A stretch of 8,465 nt of DNA from CAYNYM01 sp049366815. GTDB lineage: Bacteria > Desulfobacterota > DSM-4660 > Desulfatiglandales > HGW-15. The stretch spans positions 1-8,465 of the forward strand of contig JBMNCO010000126.1 of the NCBI GenBank assembly GCA_049366815.1. The letters run 5' to 3'. The translations under genes were made by a program, and so were the position numbers. Positions 1 to 7,519 of the stretch are shown piece by piece; position 1 is the first letter of the stretch, and each line of letters begins with the position of its first letter. The notes under the pieces were generated by a model that was given only the letters and a program-made list of their open reading frames with translations, did no database searches and was not told the DNA's origin.

Positions 1-14
1 TAAGAAAGGGTGCA
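1..14. repeat. Left copy of a 14-nt terminal direct repeat
   Basis: The first 14 bases (TAAGAAAGGGTGCA) are identical to the last 14 bases of the window (8452-8465), in the same orientation. A chance match exactly at both ends is very unlikely. It could mean a circular sequence with a short end overlap, a dispersed repeat, or a duplicated junction. The sequence alone does not decide between these, and no integrase or transposase is nearby. Confidence 0.6.
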
Positions 15-278
15 TGATTTCCACACAGTTATTGGAAAGGGCTAAATTCATACGATTGTTCATATTTCACGACGAATACTAAGGGGCCGTCGTCCTCTTC
101 TGATCCTTGTGCAGGCGATTTCGATCGATTTCTCTATCGGGCATCGGGAACCCAAGGAGATATGGCGCATATCGGCACATTGCTGATGGCGTCATTGATG
201 CTCGTCATGCATATTCGGTCTTGGATGAACTTAACAGGGCATACTTTTCGATAAAAATATATGCATTAAATAAATCAT
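15..278. other. Intergenic stretch with no supported gene
   Basis: Nothing convincing is coded here. One 60-codon plus-strand frame (107-289) would need a TTG start without a ribosome binding site. A 30-codon frame (162-254) has AAGGAG at 154-159, but only 2 nt separate it from the ATG, which is too close for normal initiation. The last part (about 240-310) turns AT-rich and leads into the cold shock promoter. No RNA gene was recognised. Confidence 0.5.
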
Positions 279-306
279 TTGACATTTAAAAAATATGTTC
301 TATTCT
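279..306 (+). promoter_or_regulatory. Sigma70-type promoter of the cold shock gene
   Basis: A perfect -35 TTGACA (279-284) is followed by a 16-bp spacer and a -10 TATTCT (301-306), in AT-rich surroundings. Transcription would start near 313, giving a 5' untranslated leader of about 117 nt before the ATG at 430. Long leaders are common for cold shock genes, where the mRNA itself can sense temperature. That role is inferred here. Confidence 0.65.
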
Positions 307-320
307 CAGATTTATCATAA

Positions 321-333
321 AGAGCCCGGCTCT
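321..333 (+). promoter_or_regulatory. Inverted repeat near the csp transcript start
   Basis: AGAGCC-C-GGCTCT is a perfect 6-bp inverted repeat around a single base, beginning about 8 nt after the predicted transcript start. In DNA it could be an operator. In RNA it could be a small 5' hairpin (5 bp with a 3-nt loop) that stabilises the message. The sequence does not say which. Confidence 0.4.
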
Positions 334-429
334 GTGTTCTGGGGGGTTTTATCCTAAGGTATTTTCATGCCAGAGTGACAACCTCAGGAGTATAACCACT
401 ATAAAATATGATGAAAGGAGATCGGCACG

Positions 430-630
430 ATGGCAGAAGGTATCGTCAAATGGTTTAATGATCGCAAAGGATTTGGTTTCATTCAGAGGAATGACGGCGA
501 GGATGTTTTTGTACATCACAGCGCAATCGCGGGGAGCGGATTCAAATCCCTGACCGAAGGGGATCGCGTCAGTTTTGAAGTTGAAAAAGGGCCCAAAGGG
601 TTTTCCGCCATAAATGTCGTAAGGCTGTAA
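430..630 (+). CDS. Cold shock protein, CspA family
   Basis: A 66-residue single cold shock domain, the usual size for CspA-type proteins. These are cytoplasmic OB-fold beta barrels that bind single-stranded RNA and DNA and melt mRNA structure. The N-terminus reads GIVKWFNDRKGFGFI. RNP1 (KGFGFI, residues 13-18) and RNP2 (VFVHHS, residues 26-31) are intact, with the expected aromatic and basic nucleic-acid-binding residues. The ATG at 430 is supported by AAAGGAG at 414-420, 9 nt upstream. The gene is monocistronic: it has its own promoter (279-306), a long leader with an inverted repeat, and an intrinsic terminator at 651-692. It converges with the nuclease operon on the other strand. The family call is very secure. 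Whether it is cold-induced or constitutive cannot be read from the sequence. Confidence 0.97.
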   Translation: MAEGIVKWFNDRKGFGFIQRNDGEDVFVHHSAIAGSGFKSLTEGDRVSFEVEKGPKGFSAINVVRL

Positions 631-650
631 CGGCAAACATGACCCAACAA

Positions 651-692
651 GGGCATCCCGGCTTGAATTTCCCGGGGTGCCCTTTCTTGTTT
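651..692 (+). terminator. Intrinsic terminator of the cold shock gene
   Basis: GGGCATCCCGG (651-661) pairs with CCGGGGTGCCC (672-682) as an 11-bp stem with one G-U pair and a 10-nt loop. The T-rich tract TTTCTTGTTT (683-692) follows. It lies 21 nt after the csp stop codon. Read from the other strand, the stem is followed only by TTGTT, so it would be a weak terminator for the converging yhaN transcript. Confidence 0.85.
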
Positions 693-742
693 ATAAATCC
701 CGCCCACTGCGTCCAGAAGCCTGTTTTCTGAGGAATTTCCTG

Positions 743-3700
743 TCAGGCTTGGATCGCGCCCTTCATCCACGGTGTAAAATGCATTGATGACCGGTCAAGC
801 GCGTGCTTGAAGAGAACCGACGGTTCCAGACTGGCCTCTGCCAGTGCCACCAGATGCCTGTGATGTGTAAAGAAGATGACTTGGGTTTGTGCCGCCAGCT
901 TTTCAAGGATCTGGAGGGCGGCCACGGCACGCTCGTTGTCAAATCGTATCAGGATATCATCGACCACAAAGGGGAGGGGTTCGTTTTTCTGCAGATAGTC
1001 CTCGAGACTTGCCAGTCGCAGGGCCAGGTAGAGCTGATCGGCCGTACCATCGCTCATCCCGGAGGTTCCGACAATTTCCTTTCCCCCATTGCGCACGCCG
1101 ACCAGCACGGCCTCGCCCTGATCATTGTATTCAACCCTGAGGCCCTCAAAAGAGCCCAGGGTCAACCGGGCGAAGATTTCGTCGGCCCGCTTCAGGATCG
1201 GATCCTGATGCTTCTCGCGGTATCTTTCAATGGCACGACTCAAAACCGCAGAGGCCATCTGCAGACGAACATACTGTGCCACATCGCTTTCAAGTCGAGC
1301 CAGCATGTTCTGCCCTTCTTCCTCCAGATCGGCCGCCCTGGCGCCCCCGTCCATTTTGCCAAGCTGGGTCCTCTGGCTTCCAATGGCCTGATCAAGCTCT
1401 GATTTTTCCAGTTCGAGCTGCGCAATGTCTTCCTTTAACAGGGAAATCCGATGATCGATACCGTCGGGATCAACCTCCAGGACCTCGCCCACGAATTTCT
1501 CAATCGTAGCGCCGCCGCTCAGTTTGAGCAGTCGCCCATCGAGATCCTTTATTTCCCTTTCCATACTTCGCCGGCGATCTGACCGGGCCTCCGCCCCGGC
1601 AAGTTCCTCATAATTGCTGCAGCCGGCCTCCTCACACATGGCAGCAAGCTGCGACAGGATTTGGGCGACCTTTTCCTCCGCCCTTGACAGGGTCTCTTTT
1701 TCTTTCAAAAGGAGCGTTTTCAGCCCCTTCTGCCGAGTCTTCAACTCCCGTGCCCGGGTGAGTCTGGCATAAAATTCCTCAATCGTCTGTTCAAGGGGAC
1801 GATCCTTCATATCGGCACAAATGCCCTCGGCCAGCTGATCCACTCGATTCAGAAACCCTTCGGCGTCCCTATCGATCCCCTGGATCCGCTTTCTCAGGAT
1901 CTCCACCTCCTTGAGTTTATCCAGAAGGCTCTTCAAGTCTTCCATGACGGCGTCTGCCTGGGCAGGACTGGCTTCCTCGCCGAGTTGAAGGACCTGGACC
2001 GCTTCGGCCCACTGAATTCGCCAGGCCGCAATCTCCCTTTCGGTTTCCTCTGCGCGTTGTCGCGCTTCCTGCAGTTCACGCAGGCGCTGGGCCCTCTCAT
2101 GGATCAGCCTTTTCAGCTCCGTCTCAGTATCCTCGTGGCCTTCGATCACCTGCCGTCCCCGTGCAATACAGTCTGAAAGGGTTTCATCCTCACCCGGGGC
2201 CTCACCGAGGTCTTTCAGGGCCTTTGATAACTCTTCCAGGGAGGCTTCAATCCGTTCTTTAAGGGCCTTCGCTCTTGCACTGCGTTTCGCCATCCTGGAG
2301 GTCTCTTCAGCAACGGCCATGAGGTTCTGGGTCCAAGCTCGCATCTCCCTCGGGGATGTGGGTGTGACCTGCACAGTCTCCCACAGGCCGGACCATTCCT
2401 CCTCCAGGGCCGAGAGGTCGTTACGAGCCGTGTCGAGCCCTGATTGCAACCCGTCCCGTTCAATCATACGCGTATTGCGTTCCGACAGGAGGCCGGCCTG
2501 CTTTGCCACACGGTCCGCTTCCCGCCTGAGGCGATCCGCCAGTTCATCGGCCCCCCTGACGCTGACTTCATACGCGTCGGCCAGGGATTCCCCGGGATGG
2601 CATGCCCTCACAAAGGCATCCCGTTGAGGAGAAGACTCCTCCCCCTCCTGCCAGGCCTGACGTACCAACCGCCAGCCCGTTTCCCTCAGAGCCCTGGCCT
2701 GCAGGAGATCCCTCTCGGTCGGGACCTCCTGCTCAAGACGCAATTTTTCGATCCGGCCCTCGATTTCCAGAAGCCCCTTTTCCTGCTTTCGAAGCTCCCT
2801 GAGTATTCTTTCCACCTCGCCCCGGGCATCGGACAGCCGCAGCTCAAAGCGGTCGATGGTCTCGAGGGACGGTAGAGGGAGTGTTTCAAGGTCCTCAAGG
2901 GTACCGGACCAGAGTCTCTGTCGTCCGAGGGCGGTCTCGCCTCTTTTCCTGGCGACCTGTATGTCCATGTATTCGGAGTAAAACTGTTCTTCAAGTGCCC
3001 CGTGGATTTCCGCCTTTTTGAGGACACGGCGCAGTTCACGAACATCCCGGGGGGCATCAATTTTTGCGATACGCAATTCGAGATCATCCCTGTAACCCGT
3101 CAGCCGGCCGATGTCCTTACGGGCATTTTCAAGACGTTCCATCAGCCGTTCATACAGGGCGCCCAGTTCCCTGATTCGCACCGTCCGTCCCTTCTCCAGC
3201 CGAAGTGCATCGGCGTCGGCGAGGCTCAGGCCCTTTTTGAGCCCGGCCAGAATCTCGTTTGCGTCTGATTCAAGAATGTTTTTTCGATTCTCGAGCTGTG
3301 CTCGATCCTTCAAGGCCTTCTGGTGACTGCCCAAATCCCTGTGGAATTTTTCAATGAGGACGGCCTGCTCCAAGATGGATTCAGGGACATCCAGGGAAGA
3401 GAGTTCCCTTTCCAGGGCATTGATGCCCTGTTGAGCCCTAACCTTTTCCGTCTCTCCGATCTTGAGATTTGTAAGCAGCTCGCGCCTTTGCTCACCGAAT
3501 TCCGGAGGGAGAAGAACGGCATGGGCACAGTCTTCAAGTTCTTCCAAAACCTCTTTCCGCCGCGCCACAGCGGGCAGGGCTTCCTCGACCCTCTTCAGCC
3601 GGTGCAGTTCCCTTTCTTTCTGGGACAGAGCCAGATCTACAGAGGCCTTACGTTCCAGGGCCTCCCGCAGCATCTGATCATGACGATCCCATTCACGCCC

Positions 3701-4309
3701 CGGGAGTTGGGCCTCCCGAAGGGACCTGCGGTTCTCTTTGTAACGTGCGAGGGTCTCATTGATCCGCCGTGTTGATGCGGAGGGTCTGAACAGAAGATCC
3801 GCCTCTGACTGGAGTTGTCTCTGGACCTGAAGAACATCCGCAATCCCGGAACCGGCCGAAAAGAGGATCCGGCCGATATGGCCGGCCCCCTCCACGATCT
3901 CCTTTCCCCCCATGACCAGTTCTGCGTGGCCGATACCGAACATGGTTCTGAAATGGTCTTCATCCACATTGCCCAGGAATCTTCGAAGCAGGCCCTCATC
4001 CATCAAGGTCTTGTCGTCCCCGGAACGCAGGGTGTTTATCCTCCCCTTGCGTCGAACGACTTCCAGGACCTCCCCGTCGCTGTGGCGGAGAGCGGCGCCG
4101 ATACGCATCTTTGAATAGGGATGAAGGAAACTGTCCGGTGAACGTTCCGGGATCCCGTAGAGCACCTGGCAGAGGGCCCGAAGGGCGGAACTCTTGCCCG
4201 CCTCGTTGGGGCCGTAAATCATGTGAAGTCCCTGGTCCCCTCCGCTCAGATCGAGGTCCGCCCCTGCGAAGGGCCCAAAGGCCATGATATTCAGGCGGAG
4301 GATCTTCAC
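743..4309 (-). CDS. yhaN: SbcC/Rad50-like AAA ATPase, YhaN type
   Basis: An SMC/Rad50-like ATPase of 1188 residues, expected to work with the adjacent nuclease in DNA end processing or repair in the cytoplasm. The N-terminus (KILRLNIMAFGPF) is typical of YhaN-type proteins. Walker A is GPNEAGKSS (33-41) and FGIGH lies at 124-128. A long charged region rich in Glu, Arg and Leu (roughly 180-1000) looks like coiled coil. The C-terminal half of the ATPase follows: ABC signature SDGTADQLYLALRLA (1086-1100), Walker B ending in VVDD (1115-1118) and an H-loop-like THH (1148-1150). No CxxC zinc hook is visible; the nearest cysteine pair is CEEAGC. The start is GTG at 4309, with AAGGAGG at 4323-4317 and 7-nt spacing. 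It overlaps the nuclease stop codon by 4 nt (GTGA), indicating translational coupling. The family is secure. The symbol follows the B. subtilis yhaO-yhaN pair, and the exact substrate is unknown. Confidence 0.9.
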   Translation of the reverse strand: MKILRLNIMAFGPFAGADLDLSGGDQGLHMIYGPNEAGKSSALRALCQVLYGIPERSPDSFLHPYSKMRIGAALRHSDGEVLEVVRRKGRINTLRSGDDKTLMDEGLLRRFLGNVDEDHFRTMFGIGHAELVMGGKEIVEGAGHIGRILFSAGSGIADVLQVQRQLQSEADLLFRPSASTRRINETLARYKENRRSLREAQLPGREWDRHDQMLREALERKASVDLALSQKERELHRLKRVEEALPAVARRKEVLEELEDCAHAVLLPPEFGEQRRELLTNLKIGETEKVRAQQGINALERELSSLDVPESILEQAVLIEKFHRDLGSHQKALKDRAQLENRKNILESDANEILAGLKKGLSLADADALRLEKGRTVRIRELGALYERLMERLENARKDIGRLTGYRDDLELRIAKIDAPRDVRELRRVLKKAEIHGALEEQFYSEYMDIQVARKRGETALGRQRLWSGTLEDLETLPLPSLETIDRFELRLSDARGEVERILRELRKQEKGLLEIEGRIEKLRLEQEVPTERDLLQARALRETGWRLVRQAWQEGEESSPQRDAFVRACHPGESLADAYEVSVRGADELADRLRREADRVAKQAGLLSERNTRMIERDGLQSGLDTARNDLSALEEEWSGLWETVQVTPTSPREMRAWTQNLMAVAEETSRMAKRSARAKALKERIEASLEELSKALKDLGEAPGEDETLSDCIARGRQVIEGHEDTETELKRLIHERAQRLRELQEARQRAEETEREIAAWRIQWAEAVQVLQLGEEASPAQADAVMEDLKSLLDKLKEVEILRKRIQGIDRDAEGFLNRVDQLAEGICADMKDRPLEQTIEEFYARLTRARELKTRQKGLKTLLLKEKETLSRAEEKVAQILSQLAAMCEEAGCSNYEELAGAEARSDRRRSMEREIKDLDGRLLKLSGGATIEKFVGEVLEVDPDGIDHRISLLKEDIAQLELEKSELDQAIGSQRTQLGKMDGGARAADLEEEGQNMLARLESDVAQYVRLQMASAVLSRAIERYREKHQDPILKRADEIFARLTLGSFEGLRVEYNDQGEAVLVGVRNGGKEIVGTSGMSDGTADQLYLALRLASLEDYLQKNEPLPFVVDDILIRFDNERAVAALQILEKLAAQTQVIFFTHHRHLVALAEASLEPSVLFKHALDRSSMHFTPWMKGAIQA

Positions 4310-5568
4310 CGGACCCCCTCCTTCTTCATAAGACGATGAAGGAGCATCGGCCTGACCTGCTCCAGGATCTTCCCGAGCCAGCGGGGATTGTCCAACGCTG
4401 CGGACTCCGGGTCCTCTCTGAACTCTCTAGGCAGTCTTTTACCCAGTTCGCCCAATGTCCCGCCAAGGCTGATGAGTTCGTCCACATCCGTGCGCAGCTC
4501 TTCCAGATACTGGAGAAGTTCACCTATCGGGCCTGTCCAGGTTCGGTCCTCAATCCATTCACTCGTTCCGGTCAGGAGGTTGACCTTTTCGATCCAAACC
4601 TGATCTCCGCTTGAATCCACCGCAGCAGATCGGATCTCGTTTTTCCATCGCTCAGGGTCGGACGCAAACGCCTCGTGGACACGCGAGACCCCTCCAATCT
4701 CTATCCTTGCGATCAGAGGCAGCCCCTCGTTTTCCGACAGGTTCTTCTCAAGTCCGTCAATAATCAGGTCGATCAGGTCATAGGTTTCCTCCACCCCGGA
4801 GGCATCCACCCGGATCCTTTTCCAACGGATGACATCCAGGGATTTGAATTCTACATGGGACCGTCCTCTGTCATCAACGCTGACCACCATACAGCCCTTT
4901 GATCCCGTCTCCCTTATGTGCCGGCCCTGGATATTTCCCGGGAACACGATCAGTGGATCATCCAACAGCACCTCCCTCTGGTGCACATGACCGAGCGCCC
5001 AGTAATCATATCCCTTTGATGCCAGCCCTTCGATGGTACAGGGGGCGTAGGGCTCATGCCCCTGCCGACCGGTTGCACAGGTATGAAGCAGGCCGATATT
5101 GTAGTAACCCGGCACGGGTGGTGGATATCTTGAGGAGAGATCTTTTCGGATTGCGGGAGAAGCAAAACTCTGTCCATGAACGGCCACATCCAGCCCTTTG
5201 ATACGGCAGGTTTCGGGGGCGTCGGATCGATAGAATTTAACCCCTTCAGGGAGTCGCAGGCTTCTCGTGATCCTGCTCGCCGCATCGTGGTTCCCCGCCA
5301 CGATGAAGACACGAATACCGGCCTGCCTCAGTCTTCTGATCTGCGAAACGAGGTAGAGTCCGGTATTATAATCCTTCCATTCACCGTCGTACAGGTCGCC
5401 GGCAATGAGCACAAAATCGACCCCCTCTGAGATGGCAAGGGCAACCAGATTGCCGAGGGCCTTCCGGGTCGCCTGACGAAGGGCCTTGAGGGGAGCGCCT
5501 TCGTAAGCCTCCAGCTTGTGTAGAGCGCTGTCCAGATGGATATCTGCTGCATGAAGAAATTTCAACAC
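4306..5568 (-). CDS. yhaO: SbcD/Mre11-like exonuclease, YhaO type
   Basis: A 420-residue calcineurin-like metallophosphoesterase of the SbcD/Mre11/YhaO group, predicted to be a metal-dependent (probably Mn) DNA nuclease. All metal-binding motifs are present: DIHLD (9-13), GDLYD (57-61), GNHD (92-95), LLHTC with H162, and GHVH (193-196). The C-terminal 200 residues are less conserved and probably form the capping and ATPase-binding part. The start is GTG at 5568 (reading M-L-K-F-L-H), the best position because DIHLD must sit a few residues in. GAGG at 5582-5579 is a modest ribosome binding site with 10-nt spacing. It is the first gene of a two-gene operon with the ATPase, overlapping it by 4 nt. 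This arrangement mirrors SbcD-SbcC and YhaO-YhaN and supports a joint complex. Fold and family are secure; the DNA-repair role is inferred from the family. Confidence 0.92.
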   Translation of the reverse strand: MLKFLHAADIHLDSALHKLEAYEGAPLKALRQATRKALGNLVALAISEGVDFVLIAGDLYDGEWKDYNTGLYLVSQIRRLRQAGIRVFIVAGNHDAASRITRSLRLPEGVKFYRSDAPETCRIKGLDVAVHGQSFASPAIRKDLSSRYPPPVPGYYNIGLLHTCATGRQGHEPYAPCTIEGLASKGYDYWALGHVHQREVLLDDPLIVFPGNIQGRHIRETGSKGCMVVSVDDRGRSHVEFKSLDVIRWKRIRVDASGVEETYDLIDLIIDGLEKNLSENEGLPLIARIEIGGVSRVHEAFASDPERWKNEIRSAAVDSSGDQVWIEKVNLLTGTSEWIEDRTWTGPIGELLQYLEELRTDVDELISLGGTLGELGKRLPREFREDPESAALDNPRWLGKILEQVRPMLLHRLMKKEGVR

Positions 5569-5633
5569 AAGGATTTATCCTCAAAAAAACGTTCAAAGGA
5601 AGATGCAGTGGTCTACCCGTGTTTGACGATATC

Positions 5634-5659
5634 ATTATATCCATCGATGAGTGTGTCAA
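5634..5659 (-). promoter_or_regulatory. Possible promoter of the yhaO-yhaN operon
   Basis: On the minus strand a perfect TTGACA (5659-5654) precedes a perfect TATAAT (5639-5634), but the spacer is only 14 bp instead of 16-18. Either this is a weak or activator-dependent promoter, or TTGACA works with the poorer TAATGA two bases further on (16-bp spacer). It lies downstream of the trpB2 terminator and about 65 nt before the yhaO start, where an operon promoter is expected. Confidence 0.4.
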
Positions 5660-5720
5660 TACTTTTTACTTTTCTTCGCGGTTGTCCGGGCAGGAGTCTG
5701 GAGAAGCCGTTCTGAATGCG

Positions 5721-5769
5721 TAAAAAAAAGTCTGTTGGGATCCCTTTTGAAAAGAGATCCCAACAGACT
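5721..5769 (-). terminator. Intrinsic terminator of trpB2
   Basis: A perfect 14-bp stem (5729-5742 with 5756-5769) has a 13-nt loop that can pair further as CTTT/AAAG. On the minus strand it is followed by a run of eight T (5729-5722), the outermost of which also closes the stem. It starts 66 nt after the trpB2 stop codon and separates that gene from the nuclease operon. The other side of the stem also carries a run of A on the plus strand, so it acts in the minus direction only. Confidence 0.9.
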
Positions 5770-5834
5770 AAAAAAACGATCGAGGTATGAAAATTCCAAC
5801 CGGATATCACCGGTTCATGCTCTACGATGCCGGG

Positions 5835-7220
5835 CTAAATGGATCCTGCTCTGAACTGACGGGGTTTCGGGAGAGGTTCGATGTCACTGAGCGCCCTGCG
5901 GATCTCCTCCTCGGGCAGGGCGTGGTCAGCCAGCTTGCCCGTCAGGTAGGCCTCATAGGCCGCCATATCCACCAGACCGTGCCCACTCCAATTAAAGAGA
6001 ATGACCTTCTCCTTGCCTTCTTCCTTGGCCTTGAGGGCCTCACGGATGGCCATGGCTACGGCATGATCCGTCTCCGGGGCGCTAATAAACCCTTCAGTCC
6101 TGGCCAGAGTAATCCCTGCCTTGAAGGTCTCCATCTGGGGTAAGGCCTCGGCCCTGGCCAACCCACTCAGGATGAGCTGGCTGACGATAGGAGCCATGCC
6201 GTGATAACGCAGTCCGCCGGCATGGATGGGCTCCGGCACAAAACTGTGCCCCAGGGTGTGCATGGCAAGGAGGGGCGTCATCTGGACCGCATCGCCGAAG
6301 TCATAGGCAAAGGGCGCCCGGGTCATGGTCGGACAGGAGGTCGGCTCGACGCCGATGATGTCTATTTCCTTTCCGCTGATCTTGTCCCTCACAAAGGGGA
6401 GGCAAATACCTGCAAAATTGCTGCCCCCCCCTGCACAGCCGATGATGACATCGGGATAATCGCCGGCCATAGCCATCTGCTTCTGGCACTCGAGCCCGTT
6501 GATGGTTTGATGGAGCATCACATGATTGAGCACACTCCCCAGAGAGTACTTCGAATTCTCGTCCAACACGGCCGCCTCCACCGCCTCGCTGATGGCGATG
6601 CCCAGGCTTCCGGGGGACTCGGGATTCTCCTGGAGGATCTTTCGTCCCGCCTGCGTTTCCGGACTTGGGCTTGCGACGCAGTTTGCGCCCCAGGTCTCCA
6701 TCATGATCCTTCGATAGGGCTTCTGATTGAAGCTGACCTTGACCATAAAGACCTTGCATTCAAGGCCGAAGAAGGAACAGGCCATGGCAAGGGCGCTGCC
6801 CCACTGACCCGCACCGGTCTCAGTCGTGACACGCTTGGTTCCGGAAATCTTGTTATAATAAGCCTGCGCAATCGCCGTATTCGGTTTGTGACTTCCCGCA
6901 GGACTGACGCCCTCATTCTTGAAATAGATCCTGGCCGGGGTATCGAGGAATTTCTCGAGATGATAGGCCCTGTAAAGCGGGGTAGGACGATACATCAGAT
7001 ATTTGTCGAGGACATCTTCCGGTATGTCGATAAACCTGTCCTGGCTGACTTCCTGCTCAATCAGAGGCATAGGAAATATCGGGGCCAGATCTTCCGGCCC
7101 GAGAGGTTGCCCTGTCCCGGGATGAAGGGGCGGTTCCATGGGAACAGGCATATCCGCCAGGATATTATACCATTGACGAGGTATCTCAGAATCAGGCAAA
7201 ACAAATTTTTTAGTCTTCAT
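5835..7220 (-). CDS. trpB: Tryptophan synthase beta chain, TrpB2 type
   Basis: A 461-residue pyridoxal-phosphate enzyme of the TrpB2 branch, which joins indole and L-serine to give L-tryptophan (EC 4.2.1.20). It is longer than TrpB1 (about 400 residues), with the extended N-terminus typical of TrpB2. Visible motifs are GSHKPNTA with the PLP lysine K112, ETGAGQW (134-140) with catalytic E134, the glycine-rich phosphate loop GCAGGGSN (261-268), VEP (291-293) and FNWSGHG near the C-terminus. ETGAGQW replaces the ETGAGQH of TrpB1 and is a TrpB2 hallmark. The ATG at 7220 has GGGAGG at 7230-7225, a rather close 4-nt spacing. No trpA or other trp gene is adjacent, so it stands alone. TrpB2 enzymes of this sort may work without TrpA or salvage indole. 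The leader upstream carries a Trp-codon attenuator, which supports a tryptophan-related role. The family is secure; the physiological indole source is unknown. Confidence 0.95.
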   Translation of the reverse strand: MKTKKFVLPDSEIPRQWYNILADMPVPMEPPLHPGTGQPLGPEDLAPIFPMPLIEQEVSQDRFIDIPEDVLDKYLMYRPTPLYRAYHLEKFLDTPARIYFKNEGVSPAGSHKPNTAIAQAYYNKISGTKRVTTETGAGQWGSALAMACSFFGLECKVFMVKVSFNQKPYRRIMMETWGANCVASPSPETQAGRKILQENPESPGSLGIAISEAVEAAVLDENSKYSLGSVLNHVMLHQTINGLECQKQMAMAGDYPDVIIGCAGGGSNFAGICLPFVRDKISGKEIDIIGVEPTSCPTMTRAPFAYDFGDAVQMTPLLAMHTLGHSFVPEPIHAGGLRYHGMAPIVSQLILSGLARAEALPQMETFKAGITLARTEGFISAPETDHAVAMAIREALKAKEEGKEKVILFNWSGHGLVDMAAYEAYLTGKLADHALPEEEIRRALSDIEPLPKPRQFRAGSI

Positions 7221-7326
7221 AATTCCTCCCTTTTTGCATTGAATCTTGCTGAAATTGTTAATAAATAGTTCTTTTCAACCAGTGTTCTTTCTATAAACTC
7301 CCGGCAATTTCTGGGTCCGCCGGTGG

Positions 7327-7345
7327 TCTCCCCATAGATGCTTTT
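7327..7345. repeat. Imperfect direct repeat, copy nearest trpB2
   Basis: TCTCCCCATAGATGCTTTT here resembles TCTCCCACGGATGCTTTT at 7374-7391: same order, one inserted C and two substitutions. Copy starts are 47 nt apart. Both lie in the trpB2 leader between the second terminator and the start codon. The function is unknown; it could be a regulatory-site pair or a small duplication. Confidence 0.45.
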
Positions 7346-7373
7346 ATGGAAAAAAAGGGCAGCCTTAAAGGGA

Positions 7374-7391
7374 TCTCCCACGGATGCTTTT
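7374..7391. repeat. Imperfect direct repeat, distal copy
   Basis: This is the second copy of the repeat at 7327-7345. Its left part overlaps a short palindrome, GGGATCTCCC (7370-7379). Nothing else in this leader segment was recognised; no ribosome binding site or plausible short gene lies between here and trpB2. Confidence 0.4.
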
Positions 7392-7435
7392 GCTTATGTT
7401 CAGTCCTTCCGCAAATTGTCGATCGGCCCGGCAAG

Positions 7436-7471
7436 AAAAAGGGCCGTGGTTTTGCGGCGCCACGGCCCTTT
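7436..7471 (-). terminator. Second leader terminator (segments 5:6)
   Basis: GGGCCGTGG and CCACGGCCC (7468-7460 with 7449-7441 on the minus strand) form a perfect 9-bp stem, extended by three A-T pairs to 12 bp, around a 10-nt loop. On the minus strand TTTTT then CTTG follows, so it should terminate leader transcription. It lies about 215 nt before the trpB2 start. Its 5' arm (segment 5) is also complementary to segment 4 of the preceding terminator. Confidence 0.75.
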
Positions 7472-7498
7472 CCGGAAAACAAAAAAAACCGTGGCGCC
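7456..7498 (-). promoter_or_regulatory. Alternative hairpin 4:5 disrupting both terminators
   Basis: On the minus strand GGCGCCACGG (7498-7489, segment 4) is perfectly complementary over 10 bp to CCGTGGCGCC (7465-7456, segment 5), with a 23-nt loop containing the T-run. Segment 4 is the 3' arm of the first terminator and segment 5 is the 5' arm of the second. Forming this hairpin therefore excludes both terminators. The pairing is seen directly; the regulatory role is inferred. Confidence 0.6.
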
Positions 7499-7519
7499 CT
7501 AAGGAGTGGGCCCACGGTT
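7481..7519 (-). terminator. First leader terminator (segments 3:4)
   Basis: On the minus strand AACCGTGGGCCC (7519-7508) pairs with GGGCGCCACGGTT (7499-7487). This gives a 12-bp stem with one bulged base and an 8-nt loop. It runs straight into eight T (7488-7481), then G and TTTT. It is a textbook intrinsic terminator and starts 22 nt after the stop codon of the Trp-containing leader peptide, the standard place for an attenuator. Confidence 0.85.

Noticed and set aside
14..82. 22-codon frame at the left edge starting in the 14-nt repeat
   Set aside because: Very short with no recognisable product; the AAAGG upstream may be coincidental and the context is cut by the window edge.
162..254. 30-codon frame with a hydrophobic N-terminus and upstream AAGGAG
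   Set aside because: Only 2 nt separate the Shine-Dalgarno from the ATG, and there is no promoter or conserved feature to support it.
107..289. 60-codon plus-strand frame before csp
   Set aside because: It needs a TTG start with no ribosome binding site, overlaps the csp -35 element, and shows no recognisable protein features.
377..402. Second csp promoter (GTGACA and TATAAA)
   Set aside because: The spacer of about 19 bp is long and a better promoter exists at 279-306.
349..636. Minus-strand frame opposite csp
   Set aside because: It is the antisense shadow of the cold shock gene.
803..1402. 199-codon plus-strand frame
   Set aside because: Antisense shadow of yhaN; the minus-strand frame carries the Walker B and signature motifs.
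5613..5810. 65-codon minus-strand frame between trpB2 and yhaO
   Set aside because: It contains the whole trpB2 terminator and overlaps the operon promoter region.
6201..7268. 355-codon plus-strand frame
   Set aside because: Antisense shadow of trpB2, which has clear PLP-enzyme motifs; no ribosome binding site on the plus strand.
7350..7372. Third leader terminator (weak stem before TTTTTTT on the minus strand)
   Set aside because: Only a 4-bp AAGG/CCTT stem precedes the T-run, too weak to call.
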